From positions 1-16,225 of the forward strand of contig DHXA01000162.1 of assembly GCA_002413455.1 (NCBI GenBank): a stretch of 16,225 bases of DNA. The letters are read 5' to 3'. Numbering within the stretch: position 1 is the first letter of the stretch; every line of letters starts with the position of its first letter. The translations under genes and the position numbers were made by a program. The notes beneath the pieces were generated by a model. That model was not told the DNA's origin. It did no database searches and saw nothing but the letters and a program-made list of their open reading frames with translations. Shown here piece after piece: positions 1 to 8,147 of the stretch. The DNA comes from Rhodanobacter sp. UBA5168. GTDB lineage: Bacteria; Pseudomonadota; Gammaproteobacteria; Xanthomonadales; Rhodanobacteraceae.

Positions 1-1547
1 TCGCCGTGCACGCGGAAGATCGGCGTGAACGCGCCGAACTCGATCCAGCGTGCGTAGTTTTCCGGTGTCGGCGTGCCGTCCTTGAAGCCGCCGCCATCCA
101 TGCCCCACTGCATCGCGCCGACGTTGATCGCGCTGAGCATGCGCGCGCGCTGGCCAGCCATGCTGGCGAAGCCGGTGGGGATGTCGCCTGACCACAATCC
201 GTAGGCGTAGCGTTGCGAGCCGAGCCAGAAGTTGCGGTTGATCGACCATACGCGCTGGTTCGAGATCGCGCGCTGGCCGTCGTACAGCGTGCGCTGCATG
301 TTGAGGAACTGGGTGTTGCTCGGGGTGTTGTCGGCCTCGTCGTTCCACCAGCCGGCCATGCCGGTGGCGAAACTCAGTTTCAGCGCGTCGTTGAAGAACC
401 AGGCGCGCGCCGCCGGCTTGTCGAAGTCGATGTCCTTCACCGGCTTGTGCGAGAAGTAGTCCGGTGCGGCCTTCTCGTCCGGGCGCCACAGGTCGTGTGC
501 GGTGGCATAGCGACCTTCGACCGTGTCGACGTGGACGCGCGGCTTCATGATGCCGGTGAGGTGGATGCCGCGCCGGTCGAGTTCGGTTTTCAGCTTGCCG
601 TCGGGGCCGTCCGGAAATTTGGTGGCATTCCAGCGGAACTCGCCGTAGTCATCCTCGCCCCAGGCCTTCCAGTCGAAATCGAGCGTGAAGTTGTCGATCG
701 GTATGTGTTTGGCGCGGTAGGTGTCGACGATCTGCAGCAGCTCTTTCTGGTCGATGCCCCACTGGCTGTTGGTGAAGCCCATCGCCCACTTCGGAAACAG
801 CGGCGACCGACCGCTTAGCTGTGCCAGTGCGGAGAAGATTTCGGCGGGCGTGCCGACGAGGATGTAGTAGTCGGGGCGTTGACGCGCGCTCTTGTCGACG
901 CTGATCGCACCGGGCTTCAGGGTGAACGTGGCGCCATCGCTGTCGAGCAATACGCCGTAGCCGGCAGTGCTCCACACGAACGGCGCGCCGGCATGGCCTT
1001 GCTCACCGGCGCCGGCTACCTGCTTGCCGGTACGCAGCAGGCCGGCGGCGGCGTCCTCGGTCGCGTTGTAGCCGCCGATGCCGTACAGCGCATCGTGCGG
1101 TTCGTGCTGCAGGGTCAACCCGCCGTGTTGCAGCGAGGAGAGGTCGAGCTGCAACAGGCGATGATGTTGCGCGTCGTCGATCTGCAGCTGGCGATGCTGC
1201 TTGTCCCAGTGGACCGAGGCGCGCGCGGTGGCCATGCTCGCGTCGTTCGCGTCGGTGCGCACTTGTTCGAACACGGGGCGCGCAGCGTCGTGGTCGATTA
1301 CCAGGGTGGGCGCATCGGTGGTGTCGCCAAGCGCGTTTTGCACGTGCACGATGCCGGGTGCGACGAAGCGGACGCTGAGCTGATCCGCACCCAGGCCGAC
1401 CAGCATGACGTGGTTGCGGATGTGTGCCATGGAGGTCGCCTGCGGTGGCGCTGTTGTTGCGGCGGTCACGCCGATCGGTGCCAGCGCAAGGCCCAGCCAG
1501 AACCTCGTTGCCATACCGAATCGGTCGCGGCGTACTGATCTATTCAT
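1..1547 (-). CDS. GH31 family alpha-glycosidase, exported (C-terminus beyond window)
   Basis: This is the N-terminal 515 residues of a glycoside hydrolase family 31 enzyme (alpha-glucosidase or alpha-xylosidase type); the frame stays open to the left edge. The ATG at 1547 is preceded by GAGGTGA at good spacing and lies 16 bases after the GH13 stop, so the two genes are probably co-transcribed. An Arg-rich start and a hydrophobic run (about residues 14-30) suggest export. An N-terminal beta-sandwich region (about 40-235) precedes the barrel. Visible GH31 landmarks are FTLDFDW near 287-293, the nucleophile region WWNDE (Asp403), and WSGD (acid/base Asp455), followed by a Gly-rich turn near 485-487. 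Family members usually have 650-950 residues, so roughly 150 or more are missing. In context it probably removes terminal alpha-linked glucose from imported oligosaccharides. Substrate (glucose versus xylose) cannot be decided from what is visible. Family assignment is firm; specificity is open. Confidence 0.9.
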   Translation of the reverse strand, partial: MNRSVRRDRFGMATRFWLGLALAPIGVTAATTAPPQATSMAHIRNHVMLVGLGADQLSVRFVAPGIVHVQNALGDTTDAPTLVIDHDAARPVFEQVRTDANDASMATARASVHWDKQHRQLQIDDAQHHRLLQLDLSSLQHGGLTLQHEPHDALYGIGGYNATEDAAAGLLRTGKQVAGAGEQGHAGAPFVWSTAGYGVLLDSDGATFTLKPGAISVDKSARQRPDYYILVGTPAEIFSALAQLSGRSPLFPKWAMGFTNSQWGIDQKELLQIVDTYRAKHIPIDNFTLDFDWKAWGEDDYGEFRWNATKFPDGPDGKLKTELDRRGIHLTGIMKPRVHVDTVEGRYATAHDLWRPDEKAAPDYFSHKPVKDIDFDKPAARAWFFNDALKLSFATGMAGWWNDEADNTPSNTQFLNMQRTLYDGQRAISNQRVWSINRNFWLGSQRYAYGLWSGDIPTGFASMAGQRARMLSAINVGAMQWGMDGGGFKDGTPTPENYARWIEFGAFTPIFRVHG

Positions 1548-1563
1548 CGCATCACCTCAGTTT

Positions 1564-3093
1564 TCATTGCAGGATCGCCGTAGTGTAGGGCGGCATCTGC
1601 AGGCGGTCGTTTTGCAGCGTGACGCCGGGCTTGCTGTGCAGCAGCACGGCATGGAAACGATCGTCGCCCAGCGCCATGTTCTGCGGTAGGCCGGACAGGT
1701 TGTGCACGACCAGAACCCGACTGCCGGTGTCGTCGAGCTGCCAGGCGGCGATGTGCGGATTGCCTGTGGGGTGCGCGTGGATGGCGCCGTCGCGCAGCGC
1801 GCTGAGCCGACCGCGCCAGTGGATCAACATCGTGTAGTAGTGCAGCAGCGAATCCGGATCGGCCTGTTCCGCCTCGACCGACACCGCCGGACCGTCGTGC
1901 GACGTCGAGGCCTCCCAGGTGGTTTCGCCCGGCGCATCGGCGGCGCGGCTCCAGCGCATCGGTTCGCGCAGATCGGGGTCGGGCTTCTGTCCGCGCATGC
2001 CCAGTTCCTCGCCGTAGTAGACGAACGGCTGGCCAGGCAGGGTGAGCAACAGCGCGGCGGCCATACGCATGTGCTGCGGGTTGCCCGATAGCTGGCTCAT
2101 CACGCGGTCCTGGTCGTGGTTGGACAGGAACGGCGCATCCACGCCCGACTTGCCGGTGACCTTGCGATAAGCGGCATCGGTGTGTGCGAGCAGGGCGCCC
2201 AGATCGCCGGCGCGTTCGCTGCGCGCGCTGTCGATCAGACGCGTCGCCAGCGGAAAATCGAACACCGCATCGAGTGGTTTGAAGTACGGCGCCAGTTCGT
2301 CGGCGGAGTCGCGGGTCACCTCGCCGACGATATAGGCGGCGGGATCGATCGCATCCATGCCGTGACGGAATTCGGACCACCAGGCGAGGTTTTTCTGCAG
2401 CGTGAGCGGATTGTCGGCATCCGCCTTGAAGTCGTAGTAGATGTGCTGGGCGGCATCGAGGCGGAAACCGTCCACGCCTTTCTGCAGCCAGTAGCGGCCG
2501 ACCTTGACCATCTCCTTGCGCACAGCCGGCGTGTCGTAGTCGAGGTCAGGCATGTTGCGGGAGAAGTCGCCCAGGTAGTGCGCCGCGCCGAGCGCATGCC
2601 AGGCTTGCGAACCGGCGGCGTCCTCGGCCTGCAGGTCGGTGTGCGGACCGGCCCAGTGGTACCAGTCGTGGTAGGGGCTGGCGGCGTCGCGGGCAGCCTT
2701 GAACCAGGGGTGCCGGTCGCTGGTGTGGTTGATCACCAGGTCGATGATCACCTTGATGTGGCGCCTGTGCGCCTCGCGCAGCAGACGTTCGAAGTCGGCC
2801 AGCGTGCCGTATTGCGGATTGATCGCGTAATAGTCGGTGACGTCGTAGCCGTGATAGCTGGGCGAGGAATTGATCGGCATCAGCCAGATCCCGCTGACGC
2901 CGAGCGACTGCAGGTAATCGAGTTTCGCGGTAACGCCGTTGAGATCGCCGATGCCGTCGCCGTTAGTGTCGACCCAACTGCGCACGAAGATCTCGTACCA
3001 GACGCCGGAGCCCGTCGGCGCCGTCGCATGCGCCACCGCCGTGGGCAGCGTCGCGCAGAAGATGAGCAAGGCCAAGAGGGAGCGACGGATCAT
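1564..3093 (-). CDS. Secreted GH13 alpha-amylase-type glycoside hydrolase
   Basis: A 509-residue retaining alpha-glucan hydrolase of family GH13, probably periplasmic. The start at 3093 follows a GGAG element 7-8 bases upstream and opens a clear signal peptide (MIRRSLLALLIF... ending near AVAHA, residue 23). The open frame continues far upstream of this start only as a shadow of the halogenase gene. Barrel landmarks: the calcium-type loop DTNGDGIGD (42-50), DLVINH (118-123), MPDLD (181-185), nucleophile Asp213 in GFRLDAA, acid/base Glu258 in VGEVT, and transition-state Asp327 in LSNHDQD. All three catalytic acids are present. The MPDL motif is intermediate between oligo-1,6-glucosidase (QPDLN) and neopullulanase (MPKLN) types, which recalls subfamily GH13_36. 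It lies 80 bases downstream of the halogenase gene and 16 bases upstream of the GH31 gene. Likely role: cleaving malto-oligosaccharides delivered by the TonB receptor. Exact product is unknown. Confidence 0.93.
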   Translation of the reverse strand: MIRRSLLALLIFCATLPTAVAHATAPTGSGVWYEIFVRSWVDTNGDGIGDLNGVTAKLDYLQSLGVSGIWLMPINSSPSYHGYDVTDYYAINPQYGTLADFERLLREAHRRHIKVIIDLVINHTSDRHPWFKAARDAASPYHDWYHWAGPHTDLQAEDAAGSQAWHALGAAHYLGDFSRNMPDLDYDTPAVRKEMVKVGRYWLQKGVDGFRLDAAQHIYYDFKADADNPLTLQKNLAWWSEFRHGMDAIDPAAYIVGEVTRDSADELAPYFKPLDAVFDFPLATRLIDSARSERAGDLGALLAHTDAAYRKVTGKSGVDAPFLSNHDQDRVMSQLSGNPQHMRMAAALLLTLPGQPFVYYGEELGMRGQKPDPDLREPMRWSRAADAPGETTWEASTSHDGPAVSVEAEQADPDSLLHYYTMLIHWRGRLSALRDGAIHAHPTGNPHIAAWQLDDTGSRVLVVHNLSGLPQNMALGDDRFHAVLLHSKPGVTLQNDRLQMPPYTTAILQ

Positions 3094-3173
3094 TATTGAC
3101 TCCAGCAGCAGGGAAGGGACGGTCTGGCGGATTTGCATGCGGCGATCGCGTCGCCGGCTTTTATCGGTATGGA

Positions 3174-4682
3174 TCAGCCCTCGGCCTTGAAATGGCGGGC
3201 GATGAATTCGGCATGCTCGGGCATGGTCGCCACGGCACGGTGGACCAGTGTGCGGATATCGGCGAGGAAGCCGTCGAGTTGCGCCTGCGACAGGCCGTCG
3301 GCGAGCGGGTGATGGCGGGCCGGATCGATGCCTTGGCCGACCAGCACCTGCAGCCAGCCCATCGGAGTGAACAACTCCTCGCCGTCGCGAAAAATATGGC
3401 CGCTGGTGCGGAACAGCTCGATCCGGTGCGCCAGGCCTTCGGGCAGGTCCATCGTTGCGCATTGCCGCCAGAACTCGGTGTCGTCGCGTTCGGTGGCGTT
3501 GTAGTGCAGGGCGATGAAGTCGCGCGTGCGTTCGTACTCGAAGCGGGTCTGGCGGTTGTACTCGGCGACCAGCGACGGCTCGAAATTCTTGTCCGGGAAC
3601 ATCGCCAGCAGGCGGCCGACCGCCGACTGCATCAGATGGATGCTGGTCGATTCCAGCGGCTCGATGAAGCCGCTGGCCAGGCCCATCGCCACGCAGTTGC
3701 GGTTCCATACGCGTTTGCGCATGCCGGTGTGGAAGCGCAGCTGGCGTGGCTCGGCCAGCGCCGGGCCTTCCAGGTGCGAGAGCAAGGTGGCAGTCGCCTC
3801 GTCGTCGCTGACGTGGCGGCTGCAGTAGACGTGGCCGTTGCTGTCCAGGTGCTGCAGCGGGATGCGCCACTGCCAGCCCGCCCGCTGGGCGCTGGCCTGG
3901 GTGTACGGCCGGATCGTGTCGCCATGCTCGCTGGCCACCACCACCGCGCGATCGCATGGCAGCCAGTGCTGCCAGCTGTCGTAGCCGGTTTTCAGCGCAC
4001 CCTCGATCAGCAGGCCGCGGAAACCGGAGCAGTCGATGAACAGGTCGCCGGCGATGGTCTCGCCACTTTCCAACTGCACCGACTCGATGAAGCCATCGAT
4101 CTCGCGCAGCGCGACATCGATCACCTTGCCCTCGGTGCGCACCACGCCGCGTTGCTCGGCATGCCGGCGCAGCAGCTGGCCGAATCGCGCGGCGTCGAAA
4201 TGGTAGGCGTAGCGGATGCCGGTGAGCGGGCTGTCGCCGACCTTGTCCATGCGCGCGAAACGGTTGAGGTTGGCGGCCTGCGCATTGATCGAGTACGCCC
4301 ACAGATCGGGCGCGTCGGGATTCTCGCGGCGACTGCGCAGCCAGTAGTGCTGGAAGCTGGCCAGGCCCAGCGGCAGGCCGACATCGCTGAACGCATGCAG
4401 GTACGAATCGCCGATCCGGCGCCAGTCGTTGAACTGCACCGCGAGCTTGATCGTGCCGCGGCTGGCCTTGAGCAGTTCGTCCTCGTCGATGCCGAGGAAC
4501 TGGCTGACGTGACGGATCTGCGGGATGGTCGCCTCGCCCACGCCGACGATGCCGATCTCGCTGGACTCGACCAGCCGGATCTGCAGCTGTGGCCCGAGTG
4601 CCTGGGCAAGCAGGGCTGCTGTCATCCAGCCGGCGGTGCCGCCACCGACGATCACGACTTGCCGGATGCGCGTGTCGTTCAT
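3174..4682 (-). CDS. Flavin-dependent tryptophan halogenase family protein
   Basis: A 502-residue FADH2-dependent halogenase-type flavoprotein. The ATG at 4682 has AGGAG eight bases upstream and is followed at once by the FAD-binding GGGTAG (residues 13-18), so the longer upstream reading frame is not used. Diagnostic residues are intact: GVGEAT (47-52), the active-site lysine Lys79 (same number as in PrnA), DCSGFRG (217-223), the halogenase signature WxWxIP as WQWRIP (270-275), and Glu344-Ser345 in PLEST, matching PrnA Glu346-Ser347. No signal peptide, so cytoplasmic. Characterised relatives chlorinate or brominate indoles and need a separate flavin reductase, none of which is in the window. 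Homologues of this type (for example BrvH of Brevundimonas, and Xanthomonas campestris halogenases) also lie beside TonB-dependent receptor genes. Here it sits between the receptor and two glycosidases, so its natural substrate is unclear. Fold and motifs are firm; halogenation of a free small molecule is inference. Confidence 0.93.
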   Translation of the reverse strand: MNDTRIRQVVIVGGGTAGWMTAALLAQALGPQLQIRLVESSEIGIVGVGEATIPQIRHVSQFLGIDEDELLKASRGTIKLAVQFNDWRRIGDSYLHAFSDVGLPLGLASFQHYWLRSRRENPDAPDLWAYSINAQAANLNRFARMDKVGDSPLTGIRYAYHFDAARFGQLLRRHAEQRGVVRTEGKVIDVALREIDGFIESVQLESGETIAGDLFIDCSGFRGLLIEGALKTGYDSWQHWLPCDRAVVVASEHGDTIRPYTQASAQRAGWQWRIPLQHLDSNGHVYCSRHVSDDEATATLLSHLEGPALAEPRQLRFHTGMRKRVWNRNCVAMGLASGFIEPLESTSIHLMQSAVGRLLAMFPDKNFEPSLVAEYNRQTRFEYERTRDFIALHYNATERDDTEFWRQCATMDLPEGLAHRIELFRTSGHIFRDGEELFTPMGWLQVLVGQGIDPARHHPLADGLSQAQLDGFLADIRTLVHRAVATMPEHAEFIARHFKAEG

Positions 4683-4726
4683 GCGCTTGCTCCTGTGGCT
4701 GCTTGCCGCCGACGGCTGGCGTCGGG

Positions 4727-4759
4727 AAAAACGCCCCGCCGGAGGACACACGGCGGGGC
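4727..4759 (-). terminator. Intrinsic terminator after the TonB receptor gene
   Basis: Read on the minus strand, a perfect 9-bp G+C stem (GCCCCGCCG with CGGCGGGGC) closes a 9-base loop and is followed within two bases by TTTTT. It starts 18 bases after the receptor stop codon and ends 44 bases before the halogenase start. The structure fits a rho-independent terminator. Since the downstream genes share strand and theme, it may act as a partial terminator or 3'-end stabiliser that sets a high receptor-to-enzyme ratio. Confidence 0.8.
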
Positions 4760-4777
4760 AAGCGGGGAGACTCCGTC

Positions 4778-7672
4778 TTACTGGAACTTGTAGGAGACGC
4801 CGATATCGAACCGGCGGCCGTAACGCTCCCACGTCAGCACCTGGCGGGGATCGTCGTTCTGGTAGGTGATGAAGGTCTTGTTGGACAGATTGGAACCCTG
4901 CGCGATCAGGGTCAGGCCCTTGAGCGCGCCGCTGTCGAACGAGTAGCTCACCTGTGCGTCATAGCTGCTGCCACCCTGGATGGTCTGTTCGATGCGCGAG
5001 GCGCTGATGCCCGACACCTCGCCCAGGAAGCTGGAGCGGTAGCTGTCGCTGACGCGCGCTTCGAAACCGTTGTGCTGGTAGTACAGCGTGCCGTTGGCGA
5101 CCCACTTCGACAGACCCGGCACGGCGAGCGCCGTGCTGTTGCCGGCGAAGACCAGCGAGCTGTTGGTGCGGTTGCCGGTGACGATCACGCCGAAGCCGTT
5201 GAGGGTCGGAGTAAACAGGTTGAACGGCAGGTTGAGGGTGACCTGGGCGCCCTTCACGTAGCCGTGACCGTCGTTGGTCGGACCGGAGACAGTGCCCAGG
5301 GTGGTGCCGAGCTGGGCCTGCTGGGCCGGCGTCAGACCGAACGGCAGGAACGAGCTGAAGTCGTACAGGTAGGCCGCGTTCGGGTTGATGTAGTCGGTCA
5401 GCTTGAGGAAGTAGCCCGACAGCGCGAAGTAGCCGCCACCGGCGCTGCGGCACAGCTCCGAGTTCTTCGCGTCGCCGGCATTGCATTCGTAGCTGTTGCC
5501 GGACGAGAAGTAATGCTCGTAGCTGACGTTGTAGTTGTCGGCCATGGTCGGCTTGAGCTTGGCATTGCCGCCGGAGGCGCTGAAGTATGCCTGGTTCGGA
5601 TCGGTCGACTGCAGGCGCGTGAGGTTGCCGCTCACCCCGAGGCTGGCGTTCATCTGATCCATACGCGGGCGGGCGAGGGTGCGTGCGGCGCTGACGCGCA
5701 GGTCGTCGCTGTCGCCGAAGCCGAAGATCAGGTTGGCACTGGGCAGAACCTTGTTGTAGCTGGTGCTGCCCACCACCGGAATCAGCGTGATCGCATTACC
5801 GGTGATCGCGCTGCCCGGCGCCACCCGTTCGCCGATCGAGCGCTGCGAGGTGTGCTGCCCCTGAACGCCGACGTTGCCGCGCAGGCTGACGCCGCCAAGA
5901 TGGGTGTCGAGGTTGAACTGCAGGTACGGGGTCAGCGTCTTCTCGCGCACCTTCCAGTTCGGCGGCATCGACAGCGACGAGCCGAAGGTGGGCACCTCCT
6001 GCAAGGCGCCGCTGCGGATCAGGTCGAACGGGTTGTAGCAGGTCTGCGAACCGACGCCCATCCACGACAGCGGGCTGCAACTGCTGCCGCTGAACGGCGC
6101 GGTCTCGACCGCACCGCCGCCGCTGAGCGTACCGCCGCCCAGGGTCAGGAAGCTCTGGTCGATGTTGTAGGTCTTGTTGCGGGTGCTGTGAGCCACGCCG
6201 AACTCCATGCTGGAGAACGGGCCGCTGGAGAAGCTGCGCTCCACCGCCAGGTGCAGGTTGGCCAGATAGTCCACGGTGTGCGGCGCGTTGATGAAGCCGG
6301 CTTGCACCACGTCATTGCCGGCGCCCCAGCCCTGCGGATCAGTAAGCACCATGCCGCTGCCGTAATCCAGCGACGGGTTGACGTAGAACAGGCCGTTGTC
6401 GCGCTCGGTGAAGCCGAGGTTGTCGGTGGGGCCGTTGGCCGAGCCGTAGCTGGTGCCGGAATAGCTTTCGAGATTGATGTCGCGGCGGGTGGCGCGGGAG
6501 TAGTTCGCGTCGAGGTCGGCCGTCCAGTTCTCGTTGATGGTGAACTTGTTGTCCCAGTTGACGTTGTAGACGCGGGCGCTGGTGCTGTTGTAGTCGTTGC
6601 GGATGACGCCCTTGACGCCGTCGTAGGTGCCGCTCTGGACGAAGCCGTTCTGCACGGTGCCGCCCGGTTGCAGTTGCGCGGAGCTGTAGAACAGCGGGAA
6701 CTCGATACCCTTGGCCTGCTGCACTTCCTTGAAGTTGTCGTAGGTGAGGTCGAGGGTGCCGGTGTAGTGCTCGTTCGGCTGCCACTGCACGGTGCCCAGC
6801 ACGCCGCGACGCTTCATGGTGTCGGAGATGCCGTAGTTCTTCGATCCGCCGATCACGGCGTTGCCGTCGGCGTCGTCCGGATAGCCCCAGGGTCCCTGGT
6901 GCTGGATCTGCGAAGGATTGGATTCCAGATCCACGCCAAGGGTGACGCCGATGGTGTGGTCGGCGAACTGGTTCACCCACACGCCGTTGAGGTTGTAGCC
7001 CTTGTCGCTGACGCCGGGGCCGTCTGCCTGCTGCGACATGCCGTCCCAGATGTAGTGGGCGTTCACTGCGGCCTCGGGGCCGTTCTTTTCCAGCGGGCGG
7101 ATGGTGTGCATGTCCACCGTGCCGGTCAGGCCCTGGCCGATCAGGTCGGCCTGCGGGGTCAGGTGCACCACCACGTTGTCGAACCAGCTCGACGGGTACT
7201 GATCGAACTGCACGTCGCGGTTGTTGGACGTCGAAACCTGCTGGCCGCCGTTGACCAGCGCGGTGGAGAAGTCCGGGCCGAGGCCGTGGATGGTCAGCAC
7301 CTGCGGGCGACCGCTGACGGTCTGCACCGCGAGGCCTGGCAGGCGGCCGAGGGTGTCGGCGATGCTCACGCCGGGCAGCTTGCCGATCTGTTCGGCCGAG
7401 ACGGCCTCGACGATGCTGTCGGCGTTGCGCTTGAGCGCGGTGGAGTTCTCGATGCTGCTGACGAAGCCGCTCACCTGGACTGTCTGCAGCTCCTTCGCCT
7501 TGGCCTTGGCTGCCCTGGACTTTGCGTCGGCCTGGGTGGTGGCATCCTGCGCCGCCGGCGCGTTCTGGTCGGTCGACTGGTCGGACCGCGGCGTGGCCGC
7601 GTATGCAGCAGAGGTCGCGCAGAAGCCGACCGATGCCAGCGCCAAGGCAAGCACATTGCGTTTGAATATCAC
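4778..7672 (-). CDS. TonB-dependent outer-membrane receptor, likely for malto-oligosaccharides
   Basis: A 964-residue active transporter of the outer membrane, energised by TonB-ExbBD. I place the start at GTG 7672, which has a very strong GGGAGGGG eight bases upstream and opens a signal peptide (hydrophobic core about 7-20, cleavage near AYA, residue 25). A GTG at 7723 in the same frame has no comparable site. After an Ala/Lys/Gln-rich linker (about 26-62), a TonB-box-like TVQVSG (64-69) leads into the plug (about 70-195; SAEQIGKLPGVSIADTLGRL-type motif, IHGLGPDF). The remainder is barrel strands with two Cys-containing loops, ending in the aromatic-rich YKFQ. The size and plug sequence resemble the large Xanthomonas/Caulobacter receptor family (TIGR01782), whose members include the maltodextrin receptor MalA. 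The substrate is inferred only from the adjoining alpha-glucosidases. It leads the leftward unit, with an operator 150 bases upstream and a terminator just behind it. Confidence 0.93.
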   Translation of the reverse strand: MIFKRNVLALALASVGFCATSAAYAATPRSDQSTDQNAPAAQDATTQADAKSRAAKAKAKELQTVQVSGFVSSIENSTALKRNADSIVEAVSAEQIGKLPGVSIADTLGRLPGLAVQTVSGRPQVLTIHGLGPDFSTALVNGGQQVSTSNNRDVQFDQYPSSWFDNVVVHLTPQADLIGQGLTGTVDMHTIRPLEKNGPEAAVNAHYIWDGMSQQADGPGVSDKGYNLNGVWVNQFADHTIGVTLGVDLESNPSQIQHQGPWGYPDDADGNAVIGGSKNYGISDTMKRRGVLGTVQWQPNEHYTGTLDLTYDNFKEVQQAKGIEFPLFYSSAQLQPGGTVQNGFVQSGTYDGVKGVIRNDYNSTSARVYNVNWDNKFTINENWTADLDANYSRATRRDINLESYSGTSYGSANGPTDNLGFTERDNGLFYVNPSLDYGSGMVLTDPQGWGAGNDVVQAGFINAPHTVDYLANLHLAVERSFSSGPFSSMEFGVAHSTRNKTYNIDQSFLTLGGGTLSGGGAVETAPFSGSSCSPLSWMGVGSQTCYNPFDLIRSGALQEVPTFGSSLSMPPNWKVREKTLTPYLQFNLDTHLGGVSLRGNVGVQGQHTSQRSIGERVAPGSAITGNAITLIPVVGSTSYNKVLPSANLIFGFGDSDDLRVSAARTLARPRMDQMNASLGVSGNLTRLQSTDPNQAYFSASGGNAKLKPTMADNYNVSYEHYFSSGNSYECNAGDAKNSELCRSAGGGYFALSGYFLKLTDYINPNAAYLYDFSSFLPFGLTPAQQAQLGTTLGTVSGPTNDGHGYVKGAQVTLNLPFNLFTPTLNGFGVIVTGNRTNSSLVFAGNSTALAVPGLSKWVANGTLYYQHNGFEARVSDSYRSSFLGEVSGISASRIEQTIQGGSSYDAQVSYSFDSGALKGLTLIAQGSNLSNKTFITYQNDDPRQVLTWERYGRRFDIGVSYKFQ

Positions 7673-7821
7673 CGTTATCCCCTCCCAGGGTTGCGCGTCG
7701 TTTTTTGTAATTGCTGCAGCCACTAAGCCCCAACGTTGCGATGGTCAGCACGCATGCACAAGCCGTGATCCGTCGCCGTGGTGTTGATGTTAGGGCTGCC
7801 TTTCGCGGTGGAGACGGTTCC

Positions 7822-7835
7822 TGCATACGTATTCA
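7822..7835 (-). promoter_or_regulatory. LacI-type operator facing the TonB receptor gene
   Basis: TGCATACGTATTCA on the plus strand is an imperfect palindrome around a central CG, the usual layout of LacI/GalR-family operators. It lies 150 bases upstream of the receptor GTG. Its reverse complement, with one flanking base on one side, recurs exactly at 8025-8039 in front of the alpha-glucosidase gene. The regulator gene is not in the window. Family assignment rests on operator form only. Confidence 0.65.
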
Positions 7836-8025
7836 TTGTGCTGCTGTGCACCGCAAACATGCGCGTGGCTGCGCATGCGATGCATCGCCGCTGCGGTGCG
7901 TACGGGTATGCCGGAAAGATGGTGAGACCAGCGCCAGACGCCATCGGGCGCGGCCTAATGATCTTTCATATAGACGTCCATACGTCTGAACCTACTGCAT
8001 GCTGCATTGCGATAGTTGCCGCCCA

Positions 8026-8039
8026 TGAATACGTATGCA
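8026..8039 (+). promoter_or_regulatory. LacI-type operator facing the alpha-glucosidase gene
   Basis: TGAATACGTATGCA has the same core ATACGTAT and is the exact reverse complement of the left operator. The centres are about 204 bases apart. It lies 108 bases upstream of the alpha-glucosidase ATG at 8148. A TTGCGA at 8007-8012 sits 17 bases before the TACGTA core, so the site may overlap the promoter. Repression in the absence of a maltose-type inducer is the likely outcome, by inference. Confidence 0.65.
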
Positions 8040-8147
8040 TTGTCGCGGCCGCACCCGCATGTAGCCAGTAAGCTCCCCGACAAGCTGCGAAAGCACCGCC
8101 TCGGGCGTGTTGTCTTCGACTCGTGCAAGAACTTACGGGACATGCGA

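Larger units (their letters stand above)
7673..8147. promoter_or_regulatory. Divergent control region between receptor and alpha-glucosidase units
   Basis: About 475 bases without a supported gene separate the two outward-reading units. The region holds two LacI-type operators (7822-7835 and 8026-8039), a weaker related half site near 7979-7985, and several dyads (7859-7876, 7877-7888, 7972-7987). The short open frames across it have no recognisable protein features. The frame that starts at 8016 runs into the alpha-glucosidase gene but includes the right operator, which argues that this part is untranslated leader. Convincing -10 boxes are not visible; TTGCGR lies 17 bases (right side) and 19 bases (left side) before the TACGTA core of each operator. 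Confidence 0.7.

Noticed and set aside
1564..4761. Single 1065-codon minus-strand frame that could be read as a fusion protein
   Set aside because: Only the last 509 codons encode the GH13 protein, beginning with a signal peptide and ribosome-binding site at 3093. The upstream part is the halogenase gene read out of frame.
3096..4793. Plus-strand frame of 565 codons opposite the halogenase gene
   Set aside because: All halogenase motifs are on the minus strand; this frame has none and no ribosome-binding site.
4589..7726. Plus-strand open frame of 1045 codons opposite the TonB receptor
   Set aside because: It mirrors the receptor gene on the other strand, has low-complexity Val/Ala/Arg/Gly composition, and no domain or start signal. 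High GC produces such long antisense frames; the minus strand carries the real motifs.
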